Part shown: in pieces, positions 45,460-55,783 of the stretch | How the letters are laid out: each line of letters starts with the position of its first letter | Numbering within the stretch: the first letter of the stretch is position 1 | Source of the DNA: Streptomyces sp. SLBN-118 | GTDB taxonomy: Bacteria; Actinomycetota; Actinomycetes; Streptomycetales; Streptomycetaceae | Assembly (NCBI RefSeq): GCF_006715635.1 | Contig: NZ_VFNP01000001.1 | Span: 3,224,001-3,288,000, forward strand | Length of the DNA stretch: 64,000 nt | Direction of reading: 5' to 3' | The notes under the pieces: generated by a model | Seen by the model: the letters and a program-made list of their open reading frames with translations, nothing else | Told to the model about the DNA's origin: nothing | Database searches by the model: none | Translations under genes and position numbers: made by a program

Positions 45460-46635
45460 ATGACCGCGAGTATCACCGCACCCCACGACGACCGGCCACC
45501 GGCCGCGCGCTTCGCCTTCGACCGCCACACCTGGAAGGAGATCGCCCATCTCCTCGCCAATCTGCCCGCCGCGCTGATCGGCTTTGTGTACGTGGCAGTC
45601 ATGATCTCCACCGGTGCGGGGCTGTCGGTGACCGTGATCGGTCTGCCGCTTCTCGCCCTCGGGCTCGGGGGTGCGCGGCTGCTCGGCCGGTCGGAACGGG
45701 GCAGGGCGCGGGCACTGCTCGGCGTACGGATCGACGAGCCGAGCCCCCTGCACGGCCCGCACCGCCGCGACGGGCTGTTCCCCTGGCTGTGGGCGGGCCT
45801 CAAGGACCCGGTGGCCTGGCGGTCGGTGCTGTACTCCTTCATACGGCTGCCGTGGGGAGTACTGACCTTCAGCGTGACGCTGGTGAGCCTGTTCGTGCTC
45901 TGGCCCGTACTCCCCTTCATCGCGCGCGGGCTGACCAACGCGGACCGGGCGATGGTGCGTGGGCTGCTCTCCCCCTCCGACGAACTGGAGCGGCGCATCG
46001 CGGAGCTGGAGTCGGACCGGGGGGTCGTCGTCGACACGGCGGCCGCCGATCTGCGGCGTATCGAGCGCGACCTGCACGACGGGGCGCAGGCGCGGCTCGT
46101 CGCCCTGGCGATGGGGCTCGGCCTCGCGAAGGAGAAGCTGCTGGAGGACCCCGACTCGGCGGCGGCGATGGTGGACGAGGCGCACGGGGAAGTGAAGCTC
46201 GCGCTGCAGGAGCTGCGTGATCTGGCGCGCGGGATCCATCCCGCCGTACTGACCGACCGCGGGCTCGACGCGGCGCTCTCCTCCGTCGCCTCCCGCTGCA
46301 CGGCGCCCGTCAAGGTGACCGTCGACCTGGCGGAACGGCCCGCCGCGGCGATCGAGGGCATCGCCTACTTCACGGTCTCGGAGCTCCTGCAGAACGTCAG
46401 CAAGCACGCGCAGGCGAAGAACGTCGCTGTGGACGTGTGGCGGGCGAAGGACCGGCTGCTGATCCAGGTCACCGACGACGGGCGCGGGGGCGCGCGGCTG
46501 GACGGCGGCACGGGCATGTCCGGCCTGGCGGAGAGGCTGGGGGCGGTGGACGGGCTGTTCGTGCTGGACTCGCCGGTGGGGGGGCCGACGGTGGTGACGG
46601 CGGAGCTCCCGTGGAGGAGGCGGGCGGAGGGCTGA
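45460..46635 (+). CDS. Sensor histidine kinase (HisKA_3 type), first of a related pair
   Basis: A 391-residue membrane kinase. The N-terminal putative sensor domain (about residues 25-165) has four hydrophobic segments. A short linker leads to the dimerisation/phosphoacceptor motif IERDLHDGAQARLVAL (His206) and a HATPase domain with LLQNVSKHA and TDDGRGGA. It should phosphorylate the response regulator two genes downstream. There is no ribosome-binding site, so the mRNA is probably leaderless. A terminator-like hairpin follows. Confidence 0.92.
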   Translation: MTASITAPHDDRPPAARFAFDRHTWKEIAHLLANLPAALIGFVYVAVMISTGAGLSVTVIGLPLLALGLGGARLLGRSERGRARALLGVRIDEPSPLHGPHRRDGLFPWLWAGLKDPVAWRSVLYSFIRLPWGVLTFSVTLVSLFVLWPVLPFIARGLTNADRAMVRGLLSPSDELERRIAELESDRGVVVDTAAADLRRIERDLHDGAQARLVALAMGLGLAKEKLLEDPDSAAAMVDEAHGEVKLALQELRDLARGIHPAVLTDRGLDAALSSVASRCTAPVKVTVDLAERPAAAIEGIAYFTVSELLQNVSKHAQAKNVAVDVWRAKDRLLIQVTDDGRGGARLDGGTGMSGLAERLGAVDGLFVLDSPVGGPTVVTAELPWRRRAEG

Positions 46636-46636
46636 G

Positions 46637-46682
46637 GCGGGGGTGCCCCTGCCCTGAACTGGGGCTGCGCCCCCACCCCCGC
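46637..46682 (+). terminator. Hairpin after the first sensor kinase
   Basis: GCGGGGGTG (46637-46645) pairs with CACCCCCGC (46674-46682), with further CCCC/GGGG pairing inside, starting right after the stop codon. A stable structure without a T-run, it probably limits transcription into the second kinase gene. Confidence 0.55.
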
Positions 46683-46877
46683 TTGCGGCAGCATCGCGCC
46701 GCCGGGCGGGACGCACCCACGTTTCCGGCGTCCGTGGTGCGCGTGGGCCAGGGGGCGTTGGTCGTTGCTGCCCGGTGGATGGTTTCGCTGGCGGCCCCCA
46801 CGGTGGGGAAAACCCCCCGCCCAACACGGTGTCCCTCCTCATGGCGCCCCCCGATCCCCCGGGCCCACGCTGGACCC

Positions 46878-48224
46878 ATGACAGCCCGCATCGCAGAACG
46901 GACGACCCCGATGGCCACCGAATACGGATCCCAGCGCCGGGAGCACCTCCTCCCCGCCGCTCTGCGCGCGCCGCTCGAAGGGCGGACATGGCGGGAGTTC
47001 GGCTATCTGCTGCTGAGTCTGCCGATCAGCATCGTGCTCTTCGCGTTCGCCGTAGCCACCGTCTCGCTCGGCGCCGGCCTGCTCATCACCTTTCTCGGGA
47101 TTCCGGTCCTGGCCGCCGGACTGGCCGGCTGCCGGGGGTTCGGGGCGATGGAGCGGGCGCGGGCGCGGGGGTTGTTGGGGCTCGAGGTCGGGGATCCGGA
47201 GCCGATCCGGGCCGGGACGGGCGGGCTGATGTCCTGGGTCGGTGCCGTCCTCAAGAGCGGGGCGTCCTGGCGGCATCTCCTCTACGCGCTGCTGCACTTC
47301 CCGTGGGCGATCTTCGCCTTCGTCGTCTCGGTCACCTTCTGGGTGAACGCCTGGGCCATGCTGACGTATCCGCTGTGGCACTGGACCTTCTCGCGTTACT
47401 CCGACCAGTCGGGCCTCGCGGTCTTCAGCCACAGCGACGGCACGCAATTCTATCTGGACACACCCTTCGAGATAGGCTCCACCGCCGCCCTCGGCCTGGT
47501 GCTCGTCCTCGTGACCCCTTGGCTGATCCGTGGTCTGGTCTCCTTCGACCGGGTGATGGTCACCGGGCTGCTCGGCCCCTCCACGCTGGCCACCCGCGTC
47601 GTGGAGCTGGAATCGGACCGCGGCGTGGTCGTCGACACGGCGGCCGCCGATCTGCGGCGCATCGAGCGCGACCTGCACGACGGGGCCCAGGCCCGCCTTG
47701 TCGCGCTGGCCATGGATCTGGGGCTCGCCAAGGAGAAGCTGGCGGAGGATCCGGACACCGCCGCGCGCATGGTGGACGAGGCGCACGGCGAGGTGAAGGT
47801 GGCCTTGCAGGAACTGCGCGATCTGGCGCGCGGCATCCATCCCGCCGTACTGACCGACCGCGGGCTGGACGCAGCCCTCTCCGCCGTCGCCTCCCGCTGC
47901 ACGGTCCCGGTGACGGTGGAGGTGGACCTGCCCTCCAGGCCCGCCCCCGCCATCGAGGGGATCGCCTATTTCACCGTCTCCGAGCTGCTGCAGAACGTCA
48001 GCAAGCACGCGCGGGCGAGCCGCGCCACGGTCGACGTCTGGCGTTCCCGGGACCGCCTGATGCTGCAGGTCACCGACAATGGCCGCGGCGGCGCCGACCT
48101 CACCGCCGGCAGCGGTCTCGCGGGCCTGGCCGAGCGGCTGGACGCGGTGGACGGAATCCTGGCCCTGGACTCCCCGGCGGGCGGTCCGACGACAGTGACC
48201 GCCGAGCTTCCCTGGCGTGGCTGA
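46878..48224 (+). CDS. Sensor histidine kinase (HisKA_3 type), second of a related pair
   Basis: A 448-residue kinase built like the gene before it. It has a putative sensor domain with four hydrophobic segments, here with an extra roughly 40-residue extracellular-type insertion (WHWTFSRYSDQSGLAVFSHSDG). The kinase core holds IERDLHDGAQARLVAL (His267). The region from about 30 residues before the phosphoacceptor His onward is nearly identical to that of the first kinase, showing a tandem duplication. ATG 46911 is an alternative start. Confidence 0.9.
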   Translation: MTARIAERTTPMATEYGSQRREHLLPAALRAPLEGRTWREFGYLLLSLPISIVLFAFAVATVSLGAGLLITFLGIPVLAAGLAGCRGFGAMERARARGLLGLEVGDPEPIRAGTGGLMSWVGAVLKSGASWRHLLYALLHFPWAIFAFVVSVTFWVNAWAMLTYPLWHWTFSRYSDQSGLAVFSHSDGTQFYLDTPFEIGSTAALGLVLVLVTPWLIRGLVSFDRVMVTGLLGPSTLATRVVELESDRGVVVDTAAADLRRIERDLHDGAQARLVALAMDLGLAKEKLAEDPDTAARMVDEAHGEVKVALQELRDLARGIHPAVLTDRGLDAALSAVASRCTVPVTVEVDLPSRPAPAIEGIAYFTVSELLQNVSKHARASRATVDVWRSRDRLMLQVTDNGRGGADLTAGSGLAGLAERLDAVDGILALDSPAGGPTTVTAELPWRG

Positions 48225-48340
48225 CCTGCCCGCCCACTCCGCCCGATCCCGTCGATTCCCCCAGCCAGGGCACAGCCGGGTCCCATACTGGGATGCTGGT
48301 AGGTGCAGGGGTGGCAGATCGACATGGGGGCTTCAGAGTT

Positions 48341-49012
48341 GTGAACGACAGGGTGCGGGTGGTCATCGCCGAGGACTCAGTGCTGCTTCGAGAGGGCCTG
48401 ACCCGGCTGCTGACGGACCGCGGGCACGATGTGGTGGCCGGCGTGGGGGACGCGGAGGCGCTGATCAAGACGATCGGTGACCTCGCCGCGCAGGAGTCGC
48501 TGCCCGATGTGGTCGTCGCCGACGTGCGGATGCCGCCCACACATACGGACGAGGGTGTAAGGGCGGCGGTGCGGCTGCGCCGGGAGCATCCGGGGATCGG
48601 GGTGCTGGTCCTTTCGCAGTACGTCGAGGAGCAGTACGCCACCGAGCTGCTGGCGGGCAGCAGCCGCGGCGTGGGCTATCTGCTCAAGGACCGGGTGGCC
48701 GAGGTGCGTGAGTTCGTGGACGCCGTGGTGCGCGTCGCCCGCGGCGGCACCGCGCTGGATCCCGAGGTCGTGGCGCAGCTGCTGGGCCGCAGCCGTAAGC
48801 AGGATGTGCTGGCCAATCTCACCCCGCGGGAGCGTGAGGTCCTGGGCCTGATGGCCGAGGGGCGTACGAATTCTGCGATCGCCAAGCAGCTGGTGGTGAG
48901 CGACGGTGCGGTGGAGAAGCATGTCAGCAACATTTTTCTGAAGCTCGGCCTGTCCCCCAGTGACGGGGATCACCGGCGTGTACTGGCGGTGTTGACCTAC
49001 CTGAACTCGTGA
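48341..49012 (+). CDS. Response regulator, NarL/LuxR family
   Basis: A 223-residue regulator. The receiver domain holds the phosphoacceptor Asp61 in VVVADVRMPP and the conserved Lys in YLLKDRV. The C-terminal LuxR helix-turn-helix contains LTPREREVLGLMAEGRTNSAIAK-type residues. GTG 48341 gives a standard receiver start (NDRVRVVIAEDS), but upstream in-frame GTG and ATG codons are possible. It is the likely partner of both kinases, and its targets could include the divergent nuo operon (inference). Confidence 0.9.
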   Translation: MNDRVRVVIAEDSVLLREGLTRLLTDRGHDVVAGVGDAEALIKTIGDLAAQESLPDVVVADVRMPPTHTDEGVRAAVRLRREHPGIGVLVLSQYVEEQYATELLAGSSRGVGYLLKDRVAEVREFVDAVVRVARGGTALDPEVVAQLLGRSRKQDVLANLTPREREVLGLMAEGRTNSAIAKQLVVSDGAVEKHVSNIFLKLGLSPSDGDHRRVLAVLTYLNS

Positions 49013-49261
49013 GTAGCTGACACTCTGTCAGATATCGAGCCGGCCGTCAGTCCCAGAACCAAAATATGCATGGGGAGCGTCTTTCAAGAAAGGACCCGGG
49101 GGCGAACAAAACATGGCAAACCAGGGCGCCGGGGTGTCTCACGAGGATATCCGGCAGATGAGCGGTCCAGGGAAGGCCACCCTTACGGACGTAAGGTGGC
49201 TAATGGGACGGCCGGAGGGCCGACCGGGCCCGAGCAGCCGCCTCGAGGGAGGTCCAGTTCA

Positions 49262-51203
49262 GTGACCAGCCAGGTCAGTAGCCCAGCCGAGCAGGCCGAT
49301 GAGGCCGATGACGAGGCCAATGAGGCTCTTGTCGGGGAGCAGCGCGGGCCCGCCGGCGACAAGGAGATCCGCCGTCTGGACCGGGTGATCATTCGTTTTG
49401 CGGGTGATTCCGGTGACGGTATGCAGCTGACGGGTGACCGGTTCACCTCGGAGACGGCGTCGTTCGGGAACGACCTGTCCACGCTGCCGAACTTCCCAGC
49501 CGAGATCCGGGCCCCGGCCGGTACCCTTCCCGGGGTTTCCAGCTTCCAGCTGCACTTCGCCGACCACGACATCCTCACCCCCGGTGACGCGCCGAACGTG
49601 CTGGTGGCGATGAACCCGGCCGCGCTGAAGGCCAACATCGGCGATGTACCGCGCGGCGGCGAGATCATCGTCAACACCGACGAGTTCGCCAAGCGGGCGA
49701 TGGCCAAGGTCGGCTACGACACCTCCCCGCTGGAGGACGGCTCGCTGGACGCCTACCACGTCCACCCCGTCCCGCTGACGACGCTGACCATCGAGGCACT
49801 CAAGGACCTGGGGCTGTCCCGCAAGGAGGCCGAGCGCAGCAAGAACATGTTCGCGCTGGGTCTGCTGTCGTGGATGTATCACCGGCCCACCGAGGGTACG
49901 GAGACGTTCCTGCGGTCGAAGTTCGCCAAGAAGCCGGCCATCGCGGAGGCGAACATTGCCGCGTTCAGGGCGGGCTGGAACTTCGGCGAGACGACCGAGG
50001 ACTTCGCGGTGTCCTACGAGGTCGCCCCGGCCAGCACGGCCTTCCCGGCGGGCACCTACCGCAATATTTCGGGGAACCTGGCCCTGTCCTACGGGCTGAT
50101 CGCCGCCTCCAAGCAGGCGGATCTGCCGCTGTATCTGGGCTCGTATCCGATCACGCCGGCCTCCGACATCCTGCACGAGCTCTCCAGGCACAAGAACTTC
50201 GGTGTGCGTACCTTCCAGGCCGAGGACGAGATCGCCGGGATCGGTGCGGCGCTGGGTGCGGCGTTCGGCGGGGCGCTGGGGGTGACCACCACTTCCGGGC
50301 CCGGTGTGGCCCTGAAGTCGGAGACGATCGGGCTGGCGATCTCGCTGGAGCTGCCGCTGCTGGTGGTGGACATCCAGCGCGGCGGGCCCTCGACCGGTCT
50401 GCCGACCAAGACCGAGCAGGCCGACCTGCTGCAGGCGATGTTCGGCCGCAATGGTGAGGCGCCGGTGCCGATCGTGGCGCCGCGGACCCCGGCTGACTGT
50501 TTCGACGCCGCCCTGGAGGCGGCCCGGATCGCGCTGGCCTACCGCACCCCGGTGATGCTGCTGTCGGACGGCTATCTGGCCAACGGCTCCGAGCCGTGGC
50601 GGATCCCCGACGTGGACGAGCTGCCCGATCTGCGGGTGCAGTTCGCCACCGGCCCCAACCACACCCTGCCCGACGGCAGTGAGGTCTTCTGGCCCTACAA
50701 GCGCGACCCGAAGACGCTGGCCCGGCCGTGGGCGGTGCCCGGCACCCCTGGGCTGGAGCACCGGATCGGCGGGATCGAGAAACAGGACGGCACCGGCAAC
50801 ATCTCCTACGACCCGGCCAACCACGACTTCATGGTCCGCATCCGCCAGGCCAAGATCGACGGCATCGAGATCCCGGACCTGGACGTCGACGACCCCGACT
50901 CGGCCCGCACCCTGGTCCTCGGCTGGGGCTCCACCTACGGCCCGATCACCGCCGCCGTCCGCCGCCTGCGCGCCGCCGGACTGCCCATCGCCCAGGCCCA
51001 CCTCCGCCACCTCAACCCCTTCCCAAGGAATCTCGGAGAGGTTCTGGGGCGTTACAAGAAGGTAGTGGTGCCGGAGATGAACCTCGGCCAGCTCGCCACC
51101 CTGATCCGGGCGAGATATCTGGTCGACGCGCACAGCTACAACCAGGTCAATGGCATGCCGTTCAAGGCCGAGCAGCTGGCCGCGGCTCTCAAGGAGGCCA
51201 TCA

Positions 51204-51211
<8 letters not shown>
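49262..51211 (+). CDS. korA: 2-oxoacid:ferredoxin oxidoreductase, fused gamma-alpha subunit
   Basis: A 649-residue subunit of a CoA-acylating 2-oxoacid (probably 2-oxoglutarate) ferredoxin oxidoreductase. The N-terminal gamma domain begins IIRFAGDSGDGMQLTGDRF (about residue 40). The alpha domain carries YPITPASDILHEL and the TPP-activating Glu segment FQAEDEIAGIGAALGA, and it ends with a transketolase C-terminal-like domain. GTG 49262 has GGGAGG upstream. It overlaps korB by eight bases. It would feed electrons from 2-oxoglutarate to ferredoxin. Confidence 0.93.
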
Positions 51212-52253
<1,042 letters not shown>

Positions 52254-52272
52254 CGATCGCCGACAAGCCACC

Positions 52273-52309
52273 CGAGGCCCGGATCTCCCGTCAGGAGGTC
52301 CGGGCCTCG
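52273..52309. terminator. Terminator between korB and the HxlR gene
   Basis: CGAGGCCCGGA pairs with TCCGGGCCTCG around a 15-base loop that can pair further (TCTCC/GGAGG). It overlaps the last codons of the convergent HxlR gene and may serve both. Confidence 0.75.
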
Positions 52310-52665
52310 TCGTACGCGGTACGCGCCGCAAGGACCTCGTCGGTCCGCTTCTCCGTCCAGCGGGCCAGACCCCACACCTGCTCGGCGGCCTCCTTGCCGA
52401 GCCCGGTCAGCGAATAGTCGACGCGCGGCGGGATCACCGGCTTGGCGTCGCGGTGCACAAAGCCGTCGCGCTCCAGGGTCTGGAGGGTCTGCGCGAGCAT
52501 CTTCTCGCTGACGCCGCCGACCTCACGGCGCAGCTCGCTGAAGCGGTACGAGCGCTCCAGCAGAGCGGCGAGAACGAGCACGCCCCAGCGGCTGGTGACG
52601 TGTTCGAGGATCAGACGCGAGGGGCACATCGCGTGATTGACGTCGGGGTCTCTCCTTACGGCCAT
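52291..52665 (-). CDS. HxlR family transcriptional regulator
   Basis: A 124-residue winged-helix regulator. The family core reads WGVLVLAALLERSYRFSELRREVGGVSEKMLAQTLQTLERDGFVHR. Members often sense aldehydes, quinones or redox state; the single N-terminal Cys (CPSR) is at the position sensed in some. It is divergent from an NmrA-like reductase gene with a palindrome between. Confidence 0.92.
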   Translation of the reverse strand: MAVRRDPDVNHAMCPSRLILEHVTSRWGVLVLAALLERSYRFSELRREVGGVSEKMLAQTLQTLERDGFVHRDAKPVIPPRVDYSLTGLGKEAAEQVWGLARWTEKRTDEVLAARTAYDEARTS

Positions 52666-52668
52666 GCC

Positions 52669-52693
52669 AGTACCTTACTTCAAAGTGGGTACT
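52669..52693. promoter_or_regulatory. HxlR operator
   Basis: AGTACC and GGTACT form the outer arms of a 25-bp near-palindrome around ACTTCAAAGT, immediately upstream of the HxlR start codon. HxlR operators in other bacteria have similar GTAC/ACTT half-sites. Confidence 0.65.
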
Positions 52694-52736
52694 TTCCTCT
52701 AGTTAGTGTCCACCCTAGGGTGAGCTCTGGAACCGC

Positions 52737-52772
52737 GCCGAACAAGCCGAACAGGCTGAACAGGCCGAACAA
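52737..52772 (+). repeat. Four tandem 9-bp repeats in the leader of the NmrA-like gene
   Basis: GCCGAACAA-GCCGAACAG-GCTGAACAG-GCCGAACAA, four head-to-tail copies, end one base before the ribosome-binding site (AAGGAG). They lie in the untranslated leader. Confidence 0.8.
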
Positions 52773-52785
52773 GGAGAAATCACCC

Positions 52786-53646
52786 ATGAGCATCGTCGTC
52801 TGCGGAGCCAGCGGAGCCCTTGGCCGTCTCGTCATCGACGAGCTGCTCGCCACGGTCTCCGCGGAGCAGCTCGCCGTCGTCGTCCGCAACCGGGAGAAGG
52901 CCGCGGATCTCGCGGCGCGCGGCATCGAGCTGCGGATCGCCGACTACAGCGAGCCCGAGACGCTGACCGGGGCCTTCCGGACCGGTGACCGCGTACTGCT
53001 GATATCCGGCAGCGAGATCGGCCGAAGGGTGCCGCAGCACACCGCCGTCATCGAAGCGGCGAAGGCGGCGGGCGTCGCTCAGCTCGCGTACACGAGCGTG
53101 CTCGGCGGGCCCGCGGCCGACTTCCGGCTGGCCACCGAGCACCAGGTCACCGAGCAGGCGATCCTGGACTCCGGCCTGCCGTACACCTTCCTGCGCAACG
53201 GCTGGTACACCGAGAACTACACCGAGCACCTGGCCCCCGTACTCGAGCACGGCGCCGTCGTCGCCAGCGCCGGCGAGGGCCGGATCGCCTCCGCCTCGCG
53301 CGCCGACTACGCGGCGGCCGCGGCCGCCGCGCTGACCGGCGAGGGCCACCTGGGCGCGGCGTACGAACTGAGCGGCGACGTCGCCTGGTCCTTCGCGGAG
53401 TACGCCGCCGAACTCTCCCGGCAGACGGGCCGGACGATCACGTACAACAACATCCCCGCCGACGCGCACCTGGAGATCCTGACGGGCGCCGGGCTGCCCG
53501 CGCCTCTCGCCGAGATCTTCGTCGACGTCGACGCGGCGGTCGGGCGGGGACTGCTGGAGGGCACGTCGGGCGACCTGGCGCGGCTGGCCGGGCGCCCCAC
53601 GACCTTGCTCGCCGACTCGGTCGCGGCGGCACTGACCGCGTCGTGA
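52786..53646 (+). CDS. NmrA-like NAD(P)H-dependent oxidoreductase (quinone reductase QorB-like)
   Basis: A 286-residue SDR-fold protein. The dinucleotide motif CGASGALGRLV is at residues 6-16, and YTSVLGG and the LRNGWYTENY segment match QorB-type quinone reductases. It probably reduces quinones or related electrophiles with NADPH. AAGGAG lies about 10 bases before ATG 52786. The divergent HxlR gene points to induction by its substrate. Confidence 0.9.
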   Translation: MSIVVCGASGALGRLVIDELLATVSAEQLAVVVRNREKAADLAARGIELRIADYSEPETLTGAFRTGDRVLLISGSEIGRRVPQHTAVIEAAKAAGVAQLAYTSVLGGPAADFRLATEHQVTEQAILDSGLPYTFLRNGWYTENYTEHLAPVLEHGAVVASAGEGRIASASRADYAAAAAAALTGEGHLGAAYELSGDVAWSFAEYAAELSRQTGRTITYNNIPADAHLEILTGAGLPAPLAEIFVDVDAAVGRGLLEGTSGDLARLAGRPTTLLADSVAAALTAS

Positions 53647-53748
53647 CCCCCCATGATCCGTCATGACCGTATGGCAATACGGACATGACAATCCGGCCTT
53701 GCGCAGCGTACCTTCGACGAGATATCGCGCGCGGGACGGGAGGGGCCA

Positions 53749-54765
53749 GTGAAGCCGGACGGTGAACAGCGGGCAGGACTGCTGTACGGGATCGGGGCCT
53801 ACGGAATGTGGGGCCTGGTCCCGCTCTTCTGGCCACTGCTCAAACCGGCCGGAGCGATGGAGATCCTCGCCCACCGGATGGTCTGGTCGCTGGCCGTCGT
53901 CGGCATCGCCCTCGTGGCCCTGAGACGGTGGGGCTGGATACGCGAGCTGATACGCAACCCCCGCAAGCTGGCGCTCATCACGGTCGCCGCGTCGGTGATC
54001 ACCGTCAACTGGGGCATCTACATCTGGGCCGTGAACTCCGGCCATGTCGTCGAGGCCTCACTCGGCTACTTCATCAACCCGCTGGTCACCATCGCGATGG
54101 GCGTCCTGCTGCTCAAGGAGCGGCTGCGTCCTGCGCAGTGGCTGGCGGTAGGAACAGGCTTCGCGGCGGTGCTCGTGCTGGCCATCGGCTACGGGCGGCC
54201 GCCCTGGATCTCCCTGACGCTGGCCTTCTCCTTCGCCACGTACGGCCTGGTCAAGAAGAAGGTCAACATCGGCGGTCTGGAATCGCTCGCGGCCGAGACC
54301 GCGATCCAGTTCTTCCCTGCCCTCGGCTTTCTGCTCTGGCTGGGCGCCGACGGCTCGGCCTCGTTCGGGTCGCACGGCGTGGGTCATGCGGCGCTGCTCG
54401 CCGCGACGGGCGTCGTGACGGCGGCGCCGCTGGTCTGCTTCGGCGCGGCGGCGATCCGCGTGCCGCTCTCCACCTTGGGGCTCCTGCAATATCTGGCGCC
54501 GGTCTTCCAGTTCCTGCTCGGGATCCTGTACTTCCACGAGGCGATGCCGGCCGAGCGGTGGGCGGGCTTCGCGCTGGTGTGGCTGGCGCTGACGTGCCTG
54601 ACCTGGGACGCGCTGCGGACGGCACGGCGTACGAAGGCGGAGGCGCTGCGGCTCGCCGCGGCGACGGCCCGGTCCCGGGCGGCGCAGGTCCCGGAACCCC
54701 AGTCACCGGCACCGCAGTCTCCGGCACCCCAGTCTTCGCAGCCGCAGGCGGAACCGACGGCCTGA
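53749..54765 (+). CDS. rarD: RarD-type EamA transporter
   Basis: A 338-residue membrane protein with ten predicted helices. The start (GLLYGIGAYGMWGLVPLFWPLL) and AHRMVWSL are the RarD signature. Some members give chloramphenicol sensitivity or export phenotypes; the substrate is unknown. GTG 53749 has GGAGGGG 5 bases upstream. The C-terminus ends in a hydrophilic tail with PQSPAPQSPAPQS repeats. Confidence 0.92.
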   Translation: MKPDGEQRAGLLYGIGAYGMWGLVPLFWPLLKPAGAMEILAHRMVWSLAVVGIALVALRRWGWIRELIRNPRKLALITVAASVITVNWGIYIWAVNSGHVVEASLGYFINPLVTIAMGVLLLKERLRPAQWLAVGTGFAAVLVLAIGYGRPPWISLTLAFSFATYGLVKKKVNIGGLESLAAETAIQFFPALGFLLWLGADGSASFGSHGVGHAALLAATGVVTAAPLVCFGAAAIRVPLSTLGLLQYLAPVFQFLLGILYFHEAMPAERWAGFALVWLALTCLTWDALRTARRTKAEALRLAAATARSRAAQVPEPQSPAPQSPAPQSSQPQAEPTA

Positions 54766-54768
54766 CCC

Positions 54769-55761
54769 TCAGGCCACGCCCAGGGCGTCGGTGATCTCGC
54801 CCATCACGGCCTTCCAGTGCGCCCGCTGACGCACGCGCTCCTCCGCGTTCGCGAGCCGCTCCTGGTGGATGCGGAGCACGGTCCGGCCCTCCCCTGACGC
54901 CGAGACTGCGATCTGGAGGGTGCTCGTGCCGTAGGTGAGCCGGACACGGTCACCGGGCCGGTAACTGCGCACCTCACCGGCGATCCCGTCCCCCGTCTCG
55001 TACGACTCGCCCTTCTCGGTGGGCAGCCGGACACCATCGCCGAGCCAGAGGGCGACACCTTCCTGGCTCGCGACGAACTCCCATACGGCGGCCACCGGAA
55101 GGGGCAGGGTCCTGGAGACGCCGATCTCCCAGCCGGCGTCCTTCGTCAGTCCTTCTGGCATGGTTCGGCCTCCTTCGTGGCGGACGCGGTGGGCCCGGAC
55201 CTTGCTGCGGTTGCCGCACCGTTCCATGGCGCACCAGCGCCGTCGGCCCGGGCGGGAGGTGTCGACGAAGAGCAACCGGCAGTCGTGCGAGCCGCATTCG
55301 CGGATGCGGTGTGCGTACGGACCGGTGAGGAGGTCCACCGCATCGCGCGCCACGACCGACAGCAGCTGGGTGCCGGTGGCCCCGGGCGCCCAGTCGCGGC
55401 CGCCCCGGCCTGTGATCCGGGGCGCGAGCGGGATCTGCGCCGCGGCCTCGTTGACCACGGCCAGATCGGCGGGGTTCAGGGCGCGGCCCTGCGCCCGGGC
55501 CGAGGTCAGCCGCCACAGGGCGTCCCGCAGTGCCCGCGCGGCCCACACCTCGTCCGGCGCGACGATCGGCTCAAGACCGTCCGGCAGCCGGCTCTCGTCC
55601 GCCCAGCGGACCAGGTCGGCGGGCTCGTGCAGCACCTCGAAGTACGCGAAGTCGCCGGGGCCGCCGGTCGTCAGCAGTTCAAGGCAGAGCGCGCCGGGGT
55701 CGAAACGAAAGGAACGCCCGTCCGGCTTACGCAGGGTCAGTCCTCTTGCAGCTTCGCTCAC
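54769..55761 (-). CDS. ABATE/CGNR zinc-finger protein fused to an SRPBCC (AHSA1-like) domain
   Basis: A 330-residue fusion. Residues 1 to about 190 are a stress-type ABATE domain plus CGNR zinc finger (CGSHDCRLLFVDTS, WCAMERCGNRSK). Residues 201-330 are an SRPBCC ligand-binding domain (GWEIGVSRTLPLPVAAVWEFV). A perfect AAGGAGG sits 7 bases before the in-frame ATG at 55161, so the second domain may also be made alone. Start GTG 55761 was chosen because TATAGT lies 6 bases upstream; ATG 55785 would run through the operator into the divergent gene. Confidence 0.85.
   Translation of the reverse strand: MSEAARGLTLRKPDGRSFRFDPGALCLELLTTGGPGDFAYFEVLHEPADLVRWADESRLPDGLEPIVAPDEVWAARALRDALWRLTSARAQGRALNPADLAVVNEAAAQIPLAPRITGRGGRDWAPGATGTQLLSVVARDAVDLLTGPYAHRIRECGSHDCRLLFVDTSRPGRRRWCAMERCGNRSKVRAHRVRHEGGRTMPEGLTKDAGWEIGVSRTLPLPVAAVWEFVASQEGVALWLGDGVRLPTEKGESYETGDGIAGEVRSYRPGDRVRLTYGTSTLQIAVSASGEGRTVLRIHQERLANAEERVRQRAHWKAVMGEITDALGVA
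55169..55175 (-). promoter_or_regulatory. Internal ribosome-binding site inside the CGNR/SRPBCC fusion
   Basis: AAGGAGG (minus strand) ends 7 bases before the in-frame ATG at 55161, the natural start of the SRPBCC domain. It is probably a relic of two separate cistrons or a site that still yields the short product. Confidence 0.65.
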
Positions 55762-55762
55762 G

Positions 55763-55781
55763 TAACCACTATAAGTGGTTA
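55763..55781. promoter_or_regulatory. Divergent promoter/operator between the CGNR fusion and the VOC gene
   Basis: TAACCACTATAAGTGGTTA is a perfect inverted repeat (8+3+8) filling the 22-bp gap between the two start codons. TATAAG on the plus strand (with TTGCAG 18 bp upstream at 55746-55751) and TATAGT on the minus strand are overlapping -10 candidates sharing the ATA centre. Both transcripts would be leaderless or nearly so. Confidence 0.8.
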
Positions 55782-55783
55782 GC

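Noticed and set aside
45382..46989. 535-codon open frame on the minus strand opposite the first sensor kinase
   Set aside because: The plus-strand frame has clear kinase motifs; the reverse translation is Arg/Pro/Gly-rich noise.
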